A program made the position numbers and the translations under genes. A model generated the notes under the pieces. That model was given only the letters and a program-made list of their open reading frames with translations. It was not told where the DNA came from and ran no database searches. From B10-G9 sp963712165 (GTDB taxonomy: Bacteria > Chloroflexota > Anaerolineae > Anaerolineales > UBA11858), in the NCBI GenBank assembly GCA_963712165.1, contig CAVQGY010000003.1:62001-126000 (forward strand): a DNA stretch of 64,000 nt. The letters are read 5' to 3'. Shown here one piece after another: positions 34,587 through 43,745 of the stretch. How positions within the stretch are numbered: position 1 is the stretch's first letter; every line of letters begins with the position of its first letter.

Positions 34587-36662
34587 ATGGCTAGAAAGTA
34601 CGCTTTAGAGCAGTTCCGGAATATTGGTATCATTGCCCACATCGACGCGGGTAAAACCACAACGACCGAGCGCATCCTGTACTATACAGGCAAAACGCAT
34701 AAGATCGGTTCTGTCGATGATGGGACTACTGTTACCGACTGGATGGACCAGGAGCGTGAGCGAGGAATCACGATCGTCTCTGCTGCTGTGTCTGCTGTTT
34801 GGAAGCGGCATTTGATCAATCTCATTGATACTCCCGGCCATATCGATTTCACGGCAGAAGTTCAGCGATCCCTTCGAGTACTTGACGGAGGGGTCGTTGT
34901 TTTTGACGCAGTACAAGGTGTTGAACCCCAGAGCGAAACAGTCTGGCGGCAGGCTGACCTCTACAGAGTTCCCCGGATTTGTTTTATCAACAAGATGGAC
35001 CGGGTGGGAGCATCCTATTTACGCACGGTGGATATGATTAGAGAGCGGCTGGGCGCCAATGCCCTGCCTATCCAAGTTCCCATCGGTGTTGAGGACAAGT
35101 TCCAGGGTGTTGTGGATGTGATCAGCCGTAAAGCATATATTTGGGAAGATCATGAAGGCAGCGCTCCCGTGGAGATAGAGATCCCGGAAGATCTGGTGGG
35201 GCAGGTGAAAGAAGCCCGGCACAAGCTGGTTGAGGTTATTGCGGAAAGCGATGAGGAGCTGACCCTGAAATACCTCGAAGAGGTGATCATCAGTGAAGAG
35301 GAACTCAAGAAATCCCTCCGAAATGCAGTGATCAATAATAAAATCACACCTGTCCTCTGCGGCTCCTCCTTGATCAGTACAGGTGTTCAGCCCTTGCTGG
35401 ATGCCGTGGTAGATTTCCTGCCTTCACCCCTGGATATTCCTCCCGTGGAGGGTGTGGAGCCCAAGACCGAGGAAAAGATTACCCGAAGCCCTGATGATGA
35501 AGAACCCCTCAGTGCTCTGGTATTCAAGATAGTCACCGACCCTTATGTAGGCAGATTGGCCTATATTCGAATATACTCAGGCGTGATTGAGCAGGGCACA
35601 ACAGTTTTTAATCCTGGAAAGACCACTCGAGAACGGATTGGTCGGCTGATCCGCATGTATGCTGACCGCCGGGAAGATATCACCAAAGCCGGGGCAGGAG
35701 ATATTGCCGCGGTTCTGGGCTTGAAGGGCAGCTTCACCGGGGATACGCTTTGTGATATCAAGGCGCCAATCATACTGGAAACCATATCTTTCCCGGATCC
35801 TGTGATCATGGTCGCCATTGAACCCAAGACCACAGCTGACCAGGACAAACTGGCCACGGCACTCCAAAAATTGTCCGAAGAAGACCCCACATTCCAGGTC
35901 CGAGTGGATGGAGATACTGGCCAAACCCTGATCTCCGGCATGGGAGAGCTGCACCTGGAGGTGCTGGTAGACCGCATGTTGCGGGAGTTCAAGGTTCAAG
36001 CCAGAGTTGGCCGACCTCGAGTCGCCTATAAAGAATCCATCACACGACCAGTAGAAAAAGTCGACTACCGGCATGTTAAGCAGACCGGCGGCCATGGACA
36101 ATATGGCCACGTCGTCCTGAAACTCGAACCCCTGGCTGATGGGAGTGGGATCGTCTTTGAGGAAGAGATCAGGGGCGGCACAATTCCCCGGGAATACATC
36201 CCTGCAGTGGAAAAAGGTGTCTATGCTGCCGCGGAATCGGGTGTGCTGGCTGGTTATCCTGTTACAGACGTCAAGGTCACTCTGGTGGATGGGTCCTTTC
36301 ACGAGGTGGACTCCAGTGATCTTGCCTTCAAGATGGCAGGCTCGATGGCATTCAGGCAGGGGATCCAGAAGGGAAATCCCGTGCTGCAGGAACCAGTCAT
36401 GAAAGTTGAAGTTGTTATTCCAGAAGAATACCTGGGTGATATAATTGGACAGATTAATGCCCGCCGGGGAGATGTACAAGGAATGGATGCCCATCCGGGC
36501 GGCACGCAGGGAGTGCGGGCCATGGTCCCTCTCGCTGAAATGTTTGGCTATGCAACTGAGCTGAGGTCAGCGACCAAAGGCCGAGGCGCATTTACCATGG
36601 AGTTTGATCATTATTCAAAAGTATCAGAGGAATTATCCAAGAAAATTGTCGTTGGCGTCTGA
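34587..36662 (+). CDS. fusA: Elongation factor G
   Basis: Ribosomal translocase GTPase, 691 residues. G1 is AHIDAGKTT, switch II is DTPGHIDF and G4 is NKMD. Domains II-V are complete, with SGMGELHLEV in domain III and GVRAMVPLAEMFGY in domain V. AAGGAAG lies before the ATG. Codon use is mixed, unlike the next gene (tuf), so it serves as a local reference for that contrast. Confidence 0.97.
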   Translation: MARKYALEQFRNIGIIAHIDAGKTTTTERILYYTGKTHKIGSVDDGTTVTDWMDQERERGITIVSAAVSAVWKRHLINLIDTPGHIDFTAEVQRSLRVLDGGVVVFDAVQGVEPQSETVWRQADLYRVPRICFINKMDRVGASYLRTVDMIRERLGANALPIQVPIGVEDKFQGVVDVISRKAYIWEDHEGSAPVEIEIPEDLVGQVKEARHKLVEVIAESDEELTLKYLEEVIISEEELKKSLRNAVINNKITPVLCGSSLISTGVQPLLDAVVDFLPSPLDIPPVEGVEPKTEEKITRSPDDEEPLSALVFKIVTDPYVGRLAYIRIYSGVIEQGTTVFNPGKTTRERIGRLIRMYADRREDITKAGAGDIAAVLGLKGSFTGDTLCDIKAPIILETISFPDPVIMVAIEPKTTADQDKLATALQKLSEEDPTFQVRVDGDTGQTLISGMGELHLEVLVDRMLREFKVQARVGRPRVAYKESITRPVEKVDYRHVKQTGGHGQYGHVVLKLEPLADGSGIVFEEEIRGGTIPREYIPAVEKGVYAAAESGVLAGYPVTDVKVTLVDGSFHEVDSSDLAFKMAGSMAFRQGIQKGNPVLQEPVMKVEVVIPEEYLGDIIGQINARRGDVQGMDAHPGGTQGVRAMVPLAEMFGYATELRSATKGRGAFTMEFDHYSKVSEELSKKIVVGV

Positions 36663-36721
36663 CCCAGCCATTCATTTACAATCAACAGGACTTAGACATT
36701 ATTTAGGTCAGGAGAAGAATT

Positions 36722-37924
36722 ATGGCGAAAGAGAAATTTGAACGAAACAAACCGCACCTGAATGTGGGAACGATGGGACACATCGACCATGGGAAGACCA
36801 CCTTGACAGCGGCGATCACAAAAGTGGCGGCGATGCAGGGATTCGGAGAATTTGTGGCCTTCGACCAGATCGACAAAGCCCCGGAAGAAAAAGAGCGAGG
36901 GATCACGATCAGCATCTCGCACGTGGAATACGAGACCGAGAAGAGGCACTATGCGCACGTGGACATGCCGGGACACCGGGACTACATCAAGAACATGATC
37001 ACGGGAGCAGCCCAGGTAGATGGGGCGATCCTGGTAGTGGCGGCATCAGATGGGCCGATGCCGCAGACCCGGGAACACCTGCTGCTGGCGAGACAGGTGG
37101 AAGTGCCGAGCGTGGTGGTGTACCTGAACAAGGTAGACCAGATGGACGATCCGGAACTGCTGGAGCTGGTGGAGCTGGAACTGCGGGAGCTGTTGAACGA
37201 GTACGGCTTCCCGGGAGACGAGACACCGATCGTGAAGGGCAGTGCCCTGCATGCCTTGGAGAGCACCAGTGAAGACGTGGAAGCGCCGGAATACGAGAGT
37301 GTCCGAGAGCTGCTGCGAGTGGTGGATGAGTACATCCCAGAGCCTCCGCGCGAGGTAGACAAACCGTTCATGATGCCGGTGGAAGATGTGTTCACGATCA
37401 AGGGGCGCGGCACGGTAGTGACGGGCAGGATCGAGAGAGGCAGGATCCACACAGGAGACCCGGTAGAGATCGTAGGATTGCAGGACAAGGTGATGGACAC
37501 CGTGGTGACGGGCGTGGAAATGTTCCACAAGATCCTGGACGATGGCCAGGCAGGAGACAATGTAGGTCTGCTGCTGAGAGGCGTGGACCGGGACCAGGTG
37601 GAGCGCGGAATGGTGATCGCCAAACCGAAGAGCATCCAGCCGCACACCAAATTCAACGCTGAGGTCGTGGTATTGAAACCGGAAGAAGGTGGACGGCACA
37701 AACCGTTCTTCTCCGGGTACCGGCCGCAGTTCTATATCAAGACCATTGACGTGACAGGAGCGATCACCCTGCCGGAAGGTGTGGAGATGGTCATGCCAGG
37801 CGACAACGTGAATATGCAGGTGGAACTGATCGTTCCTATCGCGTTGGAGCAGGGTGGTAAATTCGCTATTCGCGAAGGTGGCTTGACGGTTGCGTCCGGC
37901 GTGGTCACCGAGATACTCGAGTAA
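36722..37924 (+). CDS. tuf: Elongation factor Tu
   Basis: Delivers aminoacyl-tRNA to the ribosome as a GTPase, 400 residues. G1 is GHIDHGKT and G4 is NKVD. The switch II motif, normally DCPGHADY, reads DMPGHRDY (D81 to Y88), and switch I reads GITISISHVEYE instead of the usual GITINxAHVEYE. The catalytic His85 is kept. Codon choice is striking: almost every codon ends in G, C or A through about position 37,680, with no Val GTT in the first 365 or so codons. The last 35 codons return to the T-rich usage of the neighbours. This suggests a recombined gene. The start has a GGAGAAG site. Confidence 0.96.
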   Translation: MAKEKFERNKPHLNVGTMGHIDHGKTTLTAAITKVAAMQGFGEFVAFDQIDKAPEEKERGITISISHVEYETEKRHYAHVDMPGHRDYIKNMITGAAQVDGAILVVAASDGPMPQTREHLLLARQVEVPSVVVYLNKVDQMDDPELLELVELELRELLNEYGFPGDETPIVKGSALHALESTSEDVEAPEYESVRELLRVVDEYIPEPPREVDKPFMMPVEDVFTIKGRGTVVTGRIERGRIHTGDPVEIVGLQDKVMDTVVTGVEMFHKILDDGQAGDNVGLLLRGVDRDQVERGMVIAKPKSIQPHTKFNAEVVVLKPEEGGRHKPFFSGYRPQFYIKTIDVTGAITLPEGVEMVMPGDNVNMQVELIVPIALEQGGKFAIREGGLTVASGVVTEILE

Positions 37925-37928
37925 AGCT

Positions 37929-38237
37929 ATGGCAAAACAGAAAATTCGCATTCGTCTAAAAGCTTACGATCACAGGGTACTGGATCAATCTGCCCGCCGG
38001 ATCGTGGAAACTGCTGAGAGAACCGGCGCCCGCGTTGCTGGTCCGGTTCCCCTGCCAACCCGGATTGAGAAATTTGCAGTCCGCAGGTCAACCTTCATTG
38101 ATAAGGATTCCCATGAACATTTCGAGATCAGGACTCACAAACGCCTGATTGATGTCCTGGAGCCTGATTCACAGACCATTGACTTGCTGATGCGTCTTAA
38201 TTTACCTGCAGGTGTTGATATTGAAATTAAGATTTAA
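37929..38237 (+). CDS. rpsJ: 30S ribosomal protein S10
   Basis: Small-subunit head protein, 102 residues, the exact usual length, starting MAKQKIRIRLKAYDHRVLDQ five bases after tuf. It lies at the tuf end of the cluster, cut off from rplC by a 271-base gap that carries a promoter and leader. Confidence 0.96.
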   Translation: MAKQKIRIRLKAYDHRVLDQSARRIVETAERTGARVAGPVPLPTRIEKFAVRRSTFIDKDSHEHFEIRTHKRLIDVLEPDSQTIDLLMRLNLPAGVDIEIKI

Positions 38238-38248
38238 TCGTGTATAAT
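38221..38248 (+). promoter_or_regulatory. Promoter before rplC, overlapping the end of rpsJ
   Basis: TTGAAA (inside the last rpsJ codons) and a perfect TATAAT are 16 bases apart. The predicted leader to rplC is about 250 bases long. Confidence 0.65.
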
Positions 38249-38300
38249 ATACAATCCGTGTCAATTTGCATGGGGCAGTAATTAGGAAAGCAAGTTCGAC

Positions 38301-38326
38301 AACTCCGCCGCAGATTGGGCGGAGTT
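38301..38326 (+). promoter_or_regulatory. GC-rich leader hairpin upstream of rplC
   Basis: A perfect 9-bp stem (AACTCCGCC with GGCGGAGTT, 8-base loop) lies in the 271-base non-coding stretch before rplC. No U-tract follows, so it is more likely a structured leader, possibly for ribosomal-protein autoregulation, than a terminator. Confidence 0.45.
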
Positions 38327-38508
38327 CCGCTGAAAACCGGTTGTAAGACCAAATCAGCAGAACAAAAGAATAACGTAAGAACGTTTCCTGGAGAGAACGC
38401 AAAATCCAGCTGTTCGCGAAGGATCCGTTTACTGCGTTATTTGGGATGATGAAGCCAAGCCCTGGTTTACATTCCCAGAAAATAAATTAACGTTAGGAGA
38501 CATAAGAG

Positions 38509-39132
38509 ATGAAAGGGCTAATTGGAAAAAAAGTTGGTATGACCCAGTTATTTGATGATTCCGGGAATGCTGTTCCTGTTACTGTCATTAAAGCTGGGCC
38601 TTGTTATGTTACACAGGTGCGTACTGTGAAGAACGATGGCTACACAGCCGTCCAGTTAGGCTACGAGGAAGCAAAACCCCAACGCCTGACCAGTGGTGAA
38701 ATCGGCCACCTCAAGAAAAACGATCTGCCACCCCTCCGCTACCTGAGGGAATTCCGCACTAATGAAAAAATCGAACCAGGCCAGACCCTAACCGTGGAAG
38801 TTTTCTCGGAAGGTGAACGCGTGGATATAGTAGGAAAAACAAAAGGTAGAGGATTTCAGGGCGTGGTCAAACGTTATGGCTTTTCCGGGGGACCAAAAAC
38901 CCACGGACAGTCGGACCGGCACAGAGCGCCAGGTTCCATTGGAGCCGGCTCCACGCCTGGTCGTGTATTTAAGGGCAAAAGAATGCCCGGCCGGATGGGA
39001 AATGAAACAGTGACTTCCCAGAACCTGCTGATCTCCCGGATCGATCCTGAAAATAATATCATTGCCGTGCGTGGATCCGTTCCAGGACCCAGGAACGGAC
39101 TGGTAATCATCAAGGAAGCCCGGAAGCAGTAG
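38509..39132 (+). CDS. rplC: 50S ribosomal protein L3
   Basis: Early 23S-binding assembly protein, 207 residues. MKGLIGKKVGMTQLFDDSGN and the loop GGPKTHGQSDRHRAPGSIGA that reaches the peptidyl-transferase centre are intact. An AGGAG site precedes the ATG. It opens the large run of S10/spc genes on its own likely promoter. Confidence 0.97.
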   Translation: MKGLIGKKVGMTQLFDDSGNAVPVTVIKAGPCYVTQVRTVKNDGYTAVQLGYEEAKPQRLTSGEIGHLKKNDLPPLRYLREFRTNEKIEPGQTLTVEVFSEGERVDIVGKTKGRGFQGVVKRYGFSGGPKTHGQSDRHRAPGSIGAGSTPGRVFKGKRMPGRMGNETVTSQNLLISRIDPENNIIAVRGSVPGPRNGLVIIKEARKQ

Positions 39133-39152
39133 CCCGGTTGGAGCAGAAGACT

Positions 39153-39788
39153 ATGGAAGCTAATGTACTTGATATGAAGGGGAAGAAAATCGACACTGTG
39201 GAATTGCCAAGTGAGATTTTTAACGCCCCGGTGAATGTAGATATGATGCACCAGGCCTTTGTTCGCCAACTCGCGAACCAGCGCCTGGGAAGGCACAGTA
39301 CCAAAGGCAGGAGCGAAGTCTCCGGCGGCGGGCGAAAGCCCTGGCGCCAGAAGGGGACCGGCAGGGCCCGCCAGGGTTCAATCCGGGCAGCCCAATGGGT
39401 TGGCGGTGGGAAGATCTTCACCCCCAAACCGCGCTCTTATGACCAGAAGATGCCTAAAAAGATGCGCCGGGCAGCTTTACGCTCCGCCATTACAGAAAAA
39501 TACGCCGCTGGGGAACTATTCATCCTGGATGAATTCTCTCTCAAAGAGCCGCGGACCAAATTGATGGCCCAGGCCCTGGACAAGATCGCCGGCAGCCAGT
39601 ATTGTCTGGTTGTGTACCCGGTGCGGGATGAAAATTATGAGTACCTGGGGAGAGCGATCAAGAATCTGCCCAAGGCTACCCTGATCCTGGCGGATTATTT
39701 GAATATTCGCGATTTACTGGGACATGAGAAGGTCATTCTTGTCAAATCAGGACTGGACCGCATCTCGGAGATCCTTTTACGGGAGTAG
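39153..39788 (+). CDS. rplD: 50S ribosomal protein L4
   Basis: Exit-tunnel protein and regulator of S10 operons in other bacteria, 211 residues. The tunnel loop is recognisable (GGGRKPWRQKGTGRARQGS). I chose the ATG at 39153, with GGAG nine bases upstream, over a TTG at 39138. The macrolide-site residues in KPWRQKGTGRAR look wild type. Confidence 0.96.
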   Translation: MEANVLDMKGKKIDTVELPSEIFNAPVNVDMMHQAFVRQLANQRLGRHSTKGRSEVSGGGRKPWRQKGTGRARQGSIRAAQWVGGGKIFTPKPRSYDQKMPKKMRRAALRSAITEKYAAGELFILDEFSLKEPRTKLMAQALDKIAGSQYCLVVYPVRDENYEYLGRAIKNLPKATLILADYLNIRDLLGHEKVILVKSGLDRISEILLRE

Positions 39789-39792
39789 ACAG

Positions 39793-40095
39793 ATGACTTC
39801 GATTTATGATGTATTACGACGTCCTATATTAACGGAAAAATCCACCCATCAGTATGCAAAGCTGAACCAATACGTCTTTGAGGTGGATAAAAACGCCAAC
39901 AAAAGCATGATCAAGGAAGCTGTGGAGACCATATTTGACGTGAAAGTAGTTAGGGTCAACACAATGGTCGTGCCAGCGAAAAGATCTCGTCGCGCCTTGA
40001 GCCGCCGGGTCTTGGTCAGGAAAAGTGCTTATAAGAAAGCAGTTGTCACCCTGGCAGCTGACGACACGATCGCGGTATTTGAAGGAGTACGGTAA
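39793..40095 (+). CDS. rplW: 50S ribosomal protein L23
   Basis: Protein at the tunnel exit that docks the signal recognition particle and trigger factor, 100 residues. MTSIYDVLRRPILTEKS fixes the start. The stop shares a base with the rplB start (TAATG). Confidence 0.96.
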   Translation: MTSIYDVLRRPILTEKSTHQYAKLNQYVFEVDKNANKSMIKEAVETIFDVKVVRVNTMVVPAKRSRRALSRRVLVRKSAYKKAVVTLAADDTIAVFEGVR

Positions 40096-40937
40096 TGGCT
40101 GTTAAAAAATATAAACCGGTGACCCCCAGTATGCGAGGCAGAACCGGGTACACCTTTGAGGAAATCACCAAATCCAAACCCGAGGCATCTCTGGTTAAGC
40201 CGCTCAATAAAAAAGGCGGCCGGAATGTTTACGGTCGGATTACAGTCCGTCACCGTGGTGGCGGCCACCGCCGCAAGTACCGCATCGTGGATTTCAAGCG
40301 GGAAAAGATCAATATTCCCGCAGTCGTGGCAGCTATTGAATACGACCCCAATCGCACAGCGCGCCTGGCGCTGCTGAACTATGCTGATGGCGAAAAACGT
40401 TATATTATCGCCCCAGTTGGCTTGCGGGTAGGTGATACGATCCTTTCCAGCGCGGAAGCGGAAATTGCTCCCGGAAACACCCTGCCTTTGAGCAGTATCC
40501 CCACGGGAACCCGCATCCATAATATCGAATTGAAACCAGGAGGGGGGGGGCAGTTGGTACGCTCGGCTGGTACTGCAGCCCGGTTGATCGCTAAAGAAGG
40601 GAAATACGGCCAGGTGAGGTTGCCTTCCGGAGAGATCCGCTTGATCTTACAGAACTGTACCGCCACGATTGGTCAGGTCGGTAATGTGGATCACAGTAAT
40701 ATCAGATTAGGCAAAGCCGGCCGGAAGCGCCATTTGGGTATTCGGCCTACGGTTCGTGGCTCAGCGATGTCCCCCAGGGACCATCCGCACGGTGGCGGTG
40801 AAGGCCGCTCACCCATTGGTATGCCAAGTCCAAAGAGTCCTTGGGGCAAGAAAACTTTGGGAGCTAAGACTCGGCGCAATAAGCGAACCGGCAAATATAT
40901 TATTCGCGACAGGCGAGTCGGAAAGAAACGCCGCTAA
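40095..40937 (+). CDS. rplB: 50S ribosomal protein L2
   Basis: Peptidyl-transferase-centre protein, 280 residues. The RGSAMSPRDHPHGGGEGRSP segment with the conserved catalytic-region His is present. A run of nine G bases (40542-40550) encodes part of the conserved KPGGGGQL segment and stays in frame. It overlaps rplW by one base. Confidence 0.97.
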   Translation: MAVKKYKPVTPSMRGRTGYTFEEITKSKPEASLVKPLNKKGGRNVYGRITVRHRGGGHRRKYRIVDFKREKINIPAVVAAIEYDPNRTARLALLNYADGEKRYIIAPVGLRVGDTILSSAEAEIAPGNTLPLSSIPTGTRIHNIELKPGGGGQLVRSAGTAARLIAKEGKYGQVRLPSGEIRLILQNCTATIGQVGNVDHSNIRLGKAGRKRHLGIRPTVRGSAMSPRDHPHGGGEGRSPIGMPSPKSPWGKKTLGAKTRRNKRTGKYIIRDRRVGKKRR

Positions 40938-40985
40938 AATGATCCTGCGCTCCTGTTTGAAAAGGGCGCATGAGGAGTGAAAGGT

Positions 40986-41297
40986 ATGTCAAGATCACTG
41001 AAAAAGGGTCCCTTCATAGACCCGAAACTGCTGAAAAAGATCGATGCGATGAATGAGCGCGGAGAAAAAAAGGTCATCCGGACCTGGAGCCGGGCTAGCG
41101 TGATATTCCCCCAGCTAGTGGGACACACCATTGCGGTGCATGATGGCAGACGCCATGTGCCGATCTATATCACTGAAAACATGGTTGGCCACCGTCTGGG
41201 TGAATTTGCACCTACCCGGACTTTCCGGGGCCACTTGGCTGTCAAACGGAAAGCAAGCAAGAAAGATTCCGCAGCTGCGGCGGCGAGGGAGATTTAA
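40986..41297 (+). CDS. rpsS: 30S ribosomal protein S19
   Basis: Small-subunit head protein, 103 residues, starting MSRSLKKGPFIDPKLLKKID. GAGGAG sits nine bases before this ATG. A GTG at 40977 would add three residues. HNGRxHVPV-type pattern is seen as HDGRRHVPIYITENMVGH. Confidence 0.96.
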   Translation: MSRSLKKGPFIDPKLLKKIDAMNERGEKKVIRTWSRASVIFPQLVGHTIAVHDGRRHVPIYITENMVGHRLGEFAPTRTFRGHLAVKRKASKKDSAAAAAREI

Positions 41298-41299
41298 TC

Positions 41300-41647
41300 A
41301 TGGACCAGGATATTAGAGCTACAGCGAGTCATATCCCAATCTCTGCCCAGAAAACCCGCCTGGTTGTCGATCTGGTCCGAGGAAAAGATGTTGTGGAAGC
41401 CCTGGAGGTGTTGGCTTATACACCCAATAAGGCTGCCAAACCCATTTCCGGACTGATCCGTTCAGCGATTGCTAACGCGGAGAATAACTTTGGATTGAAC
41501 CGCTACGACCTGTACATCCATAAAGTTGTAGCTGATGAAGGACCCACCCGCAAGTGGCGCCGCTTTGGAGCCCGGGGACGTGTAAAACCCCGCTTGCGCA
41601 GGTCCTCCCATATATCGGTGATTTTACGAGAACGTAAAGAGGCTTAG
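41300..41647 (+). CDS. rplV: 50S ribosomal protein L22
   Basis: Exit-tunnel protein, 115 residues. SHIPISAQKTRLVVDLVRGK and the beta-hairpin GPTRKWRRFGARGRVKPRLRR are typical. GGGAG precedes the ATG. It begins 2 bases after rpsS. Confidence 0.96.
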   Translation: MDQDIRATASHIPISAQKTRLVVDLVRGKDVVEALEVLAYTPNKAAKPISGLIRSAIANAENNFGLNRYDLYIHKVVADEGPTRKWRRFGARGRVKPRLRRSSHISVILRERKEA

Positions 41648-41713
41648 GTAACAGATTGATAAACTTCCCGCTGTACGAAGAATGCGGGTGGGAAGTGAGA
41701 AGTAGGAGAAATT

Positions 41714-42397
41714 ATGGGTCGAAAAGTACATCCAATCGGATTTCGTTTGAAAGTGACCAAAACCTGGGATGCCCGCTGGTTTGCTGATGGCGACAAATAT
41801 GTTGAACATCTTCAAGAAGATATTGCGATCCGCGAGTTGATCAAAAAAGAGAGCGAGAACGCAGGTGTTTCCAAGATCGAGATCGAACGATTTCCGGGTA
41901 AGGTAAAAGTAATTTTACATACATCCAAGCCAGGTGTTCTGATCGGGCGCAAAGGTGCAAGTGTGAAGGTCCTGCGCCAGAGTCTGGAAGAACTGGTCGG
42001 CAAGACCATTGATGTAGATATCAAGGAGATTGAAGCCCCGGATCTGGATGCCTATCTGGTAGCGGAGAATATCGCCCGCCAGATCGAGGGCCGGATCAGC
42101 TACTCCCGGGCCATGAACCGGACCATTCAGCGCACCATGCGAGAAGGAGCTGAAGGTATCCGGGTTGAGGTCGCCGGGCGATTGGGCGGTGCGGAAATGT
42201 CCCGTACCATCCATATGAGGGAAGGGCGGGTTCCACGTCAGACTTTACGGGCAGATATTGATTATGCAGTCACCGAAGCTACTACAACGTATGGGAAGAT
42301 CGGTGTCAAGGTCTGGATATATAAGGGTGAAGTCCTGCCAACCCTGGAAGAAGAGGAAGAATCAGAAACGCATGATGGTGTTTACGTCAGCAGATAG
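41714..42397 (+). CDS. rpsC: 30S ribosomal protein S3
   Basis: mRNA-entry-site protein with KH domain, 227 residues. MGRKVHPIGFRLKVTKTWDA and the KH core GVLIGRKGASVKVLRQSL are clear. The acidic C-terminal tail (LEEEEESE) is a little longer than in Escherichia coli. TAGGAGA precedes the ATG. Confidence 0.97.
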   Translation: MGRKVHPIGFRLKVTKTWDARWFADGDKYVEHLQEDIAIRELIKKESENAGVSKIEIERFPGKVKVILHTSKPGVLIGRKGASVKVLRQSLEELVGKTIDVDIKEIEAPDLDAYLVAENIARQIEGRISYSRAMNRTIQRTMREGAEGIRVEVAGRLGGAEMSRTIHMREGRVPRQTLRADIDYAVTEATTTYGKIGVKVWIYKGEVLPTLEEEEESETHDGVYVSR

Positions 42398-42443
42398 TCG
42401 CTGACTGAGATAACTGCAGCGGAAAAAAGATAGGATTAGTAAC

Positions 42444-42869
42444 ATGTTGATGCCAAAACGATCCAAATATAGAAAACAAATGCGGGGCCGCATGAAAGGC
42501 AAGGCTTATCGCGGTGCGGAAGTCCATTTTGGGGACTACGGGCTGCAGGCACTGGAGCCAGCCTGGATCACTGCCCGTCAAATAGAATCCTGCCGGCGAG
42601 TAATGGTGAGAGCCATGAAACGCCGCGGTAAGGTTTGGATCCGGATCTTTCCGGACAAGCCTATTACCAAGCGGGCTGCGGAATCGCGGATGGGTAAGGG
42701 CAAGGGCGCCGTGGAATATTATGCCGCTGTTGTCAAACCTGGAAGGATTATGTTTGAGATTGGTGGCGATGTAGTCGAAGGCACAGCGCTGGAAGCAATG
42801 CGGCTGGCTTCCTACAAGCTGCCGATCAAAACCAAGGTAGTCCGCCGAGAAGAAGTAGGAGAAAACTAA
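42444..42869 (+). CDS. rplP: 50S ribosomal protein L16
   Basis: A-site protein of the large subunit, 141 residues. MLMPKRSKYRKQMRGRMKG, and the segment RIFPDKPITKRAAESRMGKG holding the arginine that is hydroxylated in some bacteria, are present. The stop shares a base with rpmC. Confidence 0.96.
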   Translation: MLMPKRSKYRKQMRGRMKGKAYRGAEVHFGDYGLQALEPAWITARQIESCRRVMVRAMKRRGKVWIRIFPDKPITKRAAESRMGKGKGAVEYYAAVVKPGRIMFEIGGDVVEGTALEAMRLASYKLPIKTKVVRREEVGEN

Positions 42870-43081
42870 TGAAAGCAAAAGAAATCCGCGGTCTTACCGA
42901 CGAGAAAATTCAAGCCGAGATTGATGGCGCCAGGGAAGAAATGATGAATTTGCGGTTTCAACAATCCACTGGCGAATTACTGGATCCTTCCCGGATCCGC
43001 GAGGTCCGGAGATCGATTGCCAGAATGGAAACGATTCTTAATGAAAGAGCGCGTGAAGGCGCAGTGGAAGGTGGATCATGA
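42869..43081 (+). CDS. rpmC: 50S ribosomal protein L29
   Basis: Helical exit-tunnel protein, 70 residues. MKAKEIRGLTDEKIQAEIDG and LMNLRFQ-like MMNLRFQQSTGELLDPSRIR are typical. One-base overlap with rplP and ATGA overlap with rpsQ. Confidence 0.94.
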   Translation: MKAKEIRGLTDEKIQAEIDGAREEMMNLRFQQSTGELLDPSRIREVRRSIARMETILNERAREGAVEGGS

Positions 43082-43338
43082 GCAAACGCCGACGCATAAC
43101 GGGTGTTGTTACCAGCAATAAGATGGAAAAGACTGTTTCGGTGAAGATCACCCGGCGGTCTCGCCATCCTCTGTATAAAAAAGTGATTGACCAACATAAA
43201 GCGGTTAAGGCTCATGATGAGCTGGGCTGTGATATTGGAGACCAGGTCATGATCGTAGAATCGAAACCGATTTCTAAAACCAAACGTTGGGTTGTGGAAG
43301 AAATCATTCGTAAATCGGTTTCGACCCAGCAGGCATAA
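43078..43338 (+). CDS. rpsQ: 30S ribosomal protein S17
   Basis: 16S-binding OB-fold protein, 86 residues. RRRITGVVTSNKMEKTVSVK and the ending SKTKRWVVEEII match the family. It overlaps the rpmC stop by four bases. Confidence 0.95.
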   Translation: MSKRRRITGVVTSNKMEKTVSVKITRRSRHPLYKKVIDQHKAVKAHDELGCDIGDQVMIVESKPISKTKRWVVEEIIRKSVSTQQA

Positions 43339-43350
43339 GGGAAGGCAGCC

Positions 43351-43722
43351 ATGATACAGCAAGAATCAAGAGTGATAGTTGCCGATAATTCAGGTGCCCG
43401 AGAACTGCTGGTGATCCGTGTACTTGGTGGATCCAAACGGCGTTATGCCCGGGTGGGCGATATTGTAGTGGGTTCCATCAAGGCAGCCACTCCTCAGGGA
43501 GCAGTGAAAGCCCATGAGGTTGTCCGGGCGGTTGTGGTACGGACCGCTAAGGAATGGCGCCGCACCGATGGCTCCACCGTTAAGTTCGATGACAACGCGG
43601 TTGTGATCCTGGATGCAGACGGTACCAATCCCAAAGGCACTCGCATTTTCGGGCCGGTCGCCCGCGAACTGCGCGAAAAAGGATATATGAAGATAGTTTC
43701 CCTGGCTCCGGAGACGGTTTAG
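43351..43722 (+). CDS. rplN: 50S ribosomal protein L14
   Basis: Subunit-interface protein, 123 residues. MIQQESRVIVADNSGARELL and FDDNAVVILDADGTNPKGTR are diagnostic. AAGGCAG precedes the ATG. Confidence 0.97.
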   Translation: MIQQESRVIVADNSGARELLVIRVLGGSKRRYARVGDIVVGSIKAATPQGAVKAHEVVRAVVVRTAKEWRRTDGSTVKFDDNAVVILDADGTNPKGTRIFGPVARELREKGYMKIVSLAPETV

Positions 43723-43745
43723 GGTAGGGAAGCAGGAGTTATAAG

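Noticed and set aside
37046..37951. Long minus-strand frames opposite tuf
   Set aside because: They result from the extreme codon bias of tuf on the other strand and look like low-complexity reading (His/Ser runs).
40542..40550. Run of nine G bases in rplB considered as a frameshift or phase-variable site
   Set aside because: The frame is intact on both sides and encodes conserved glycines of L2.
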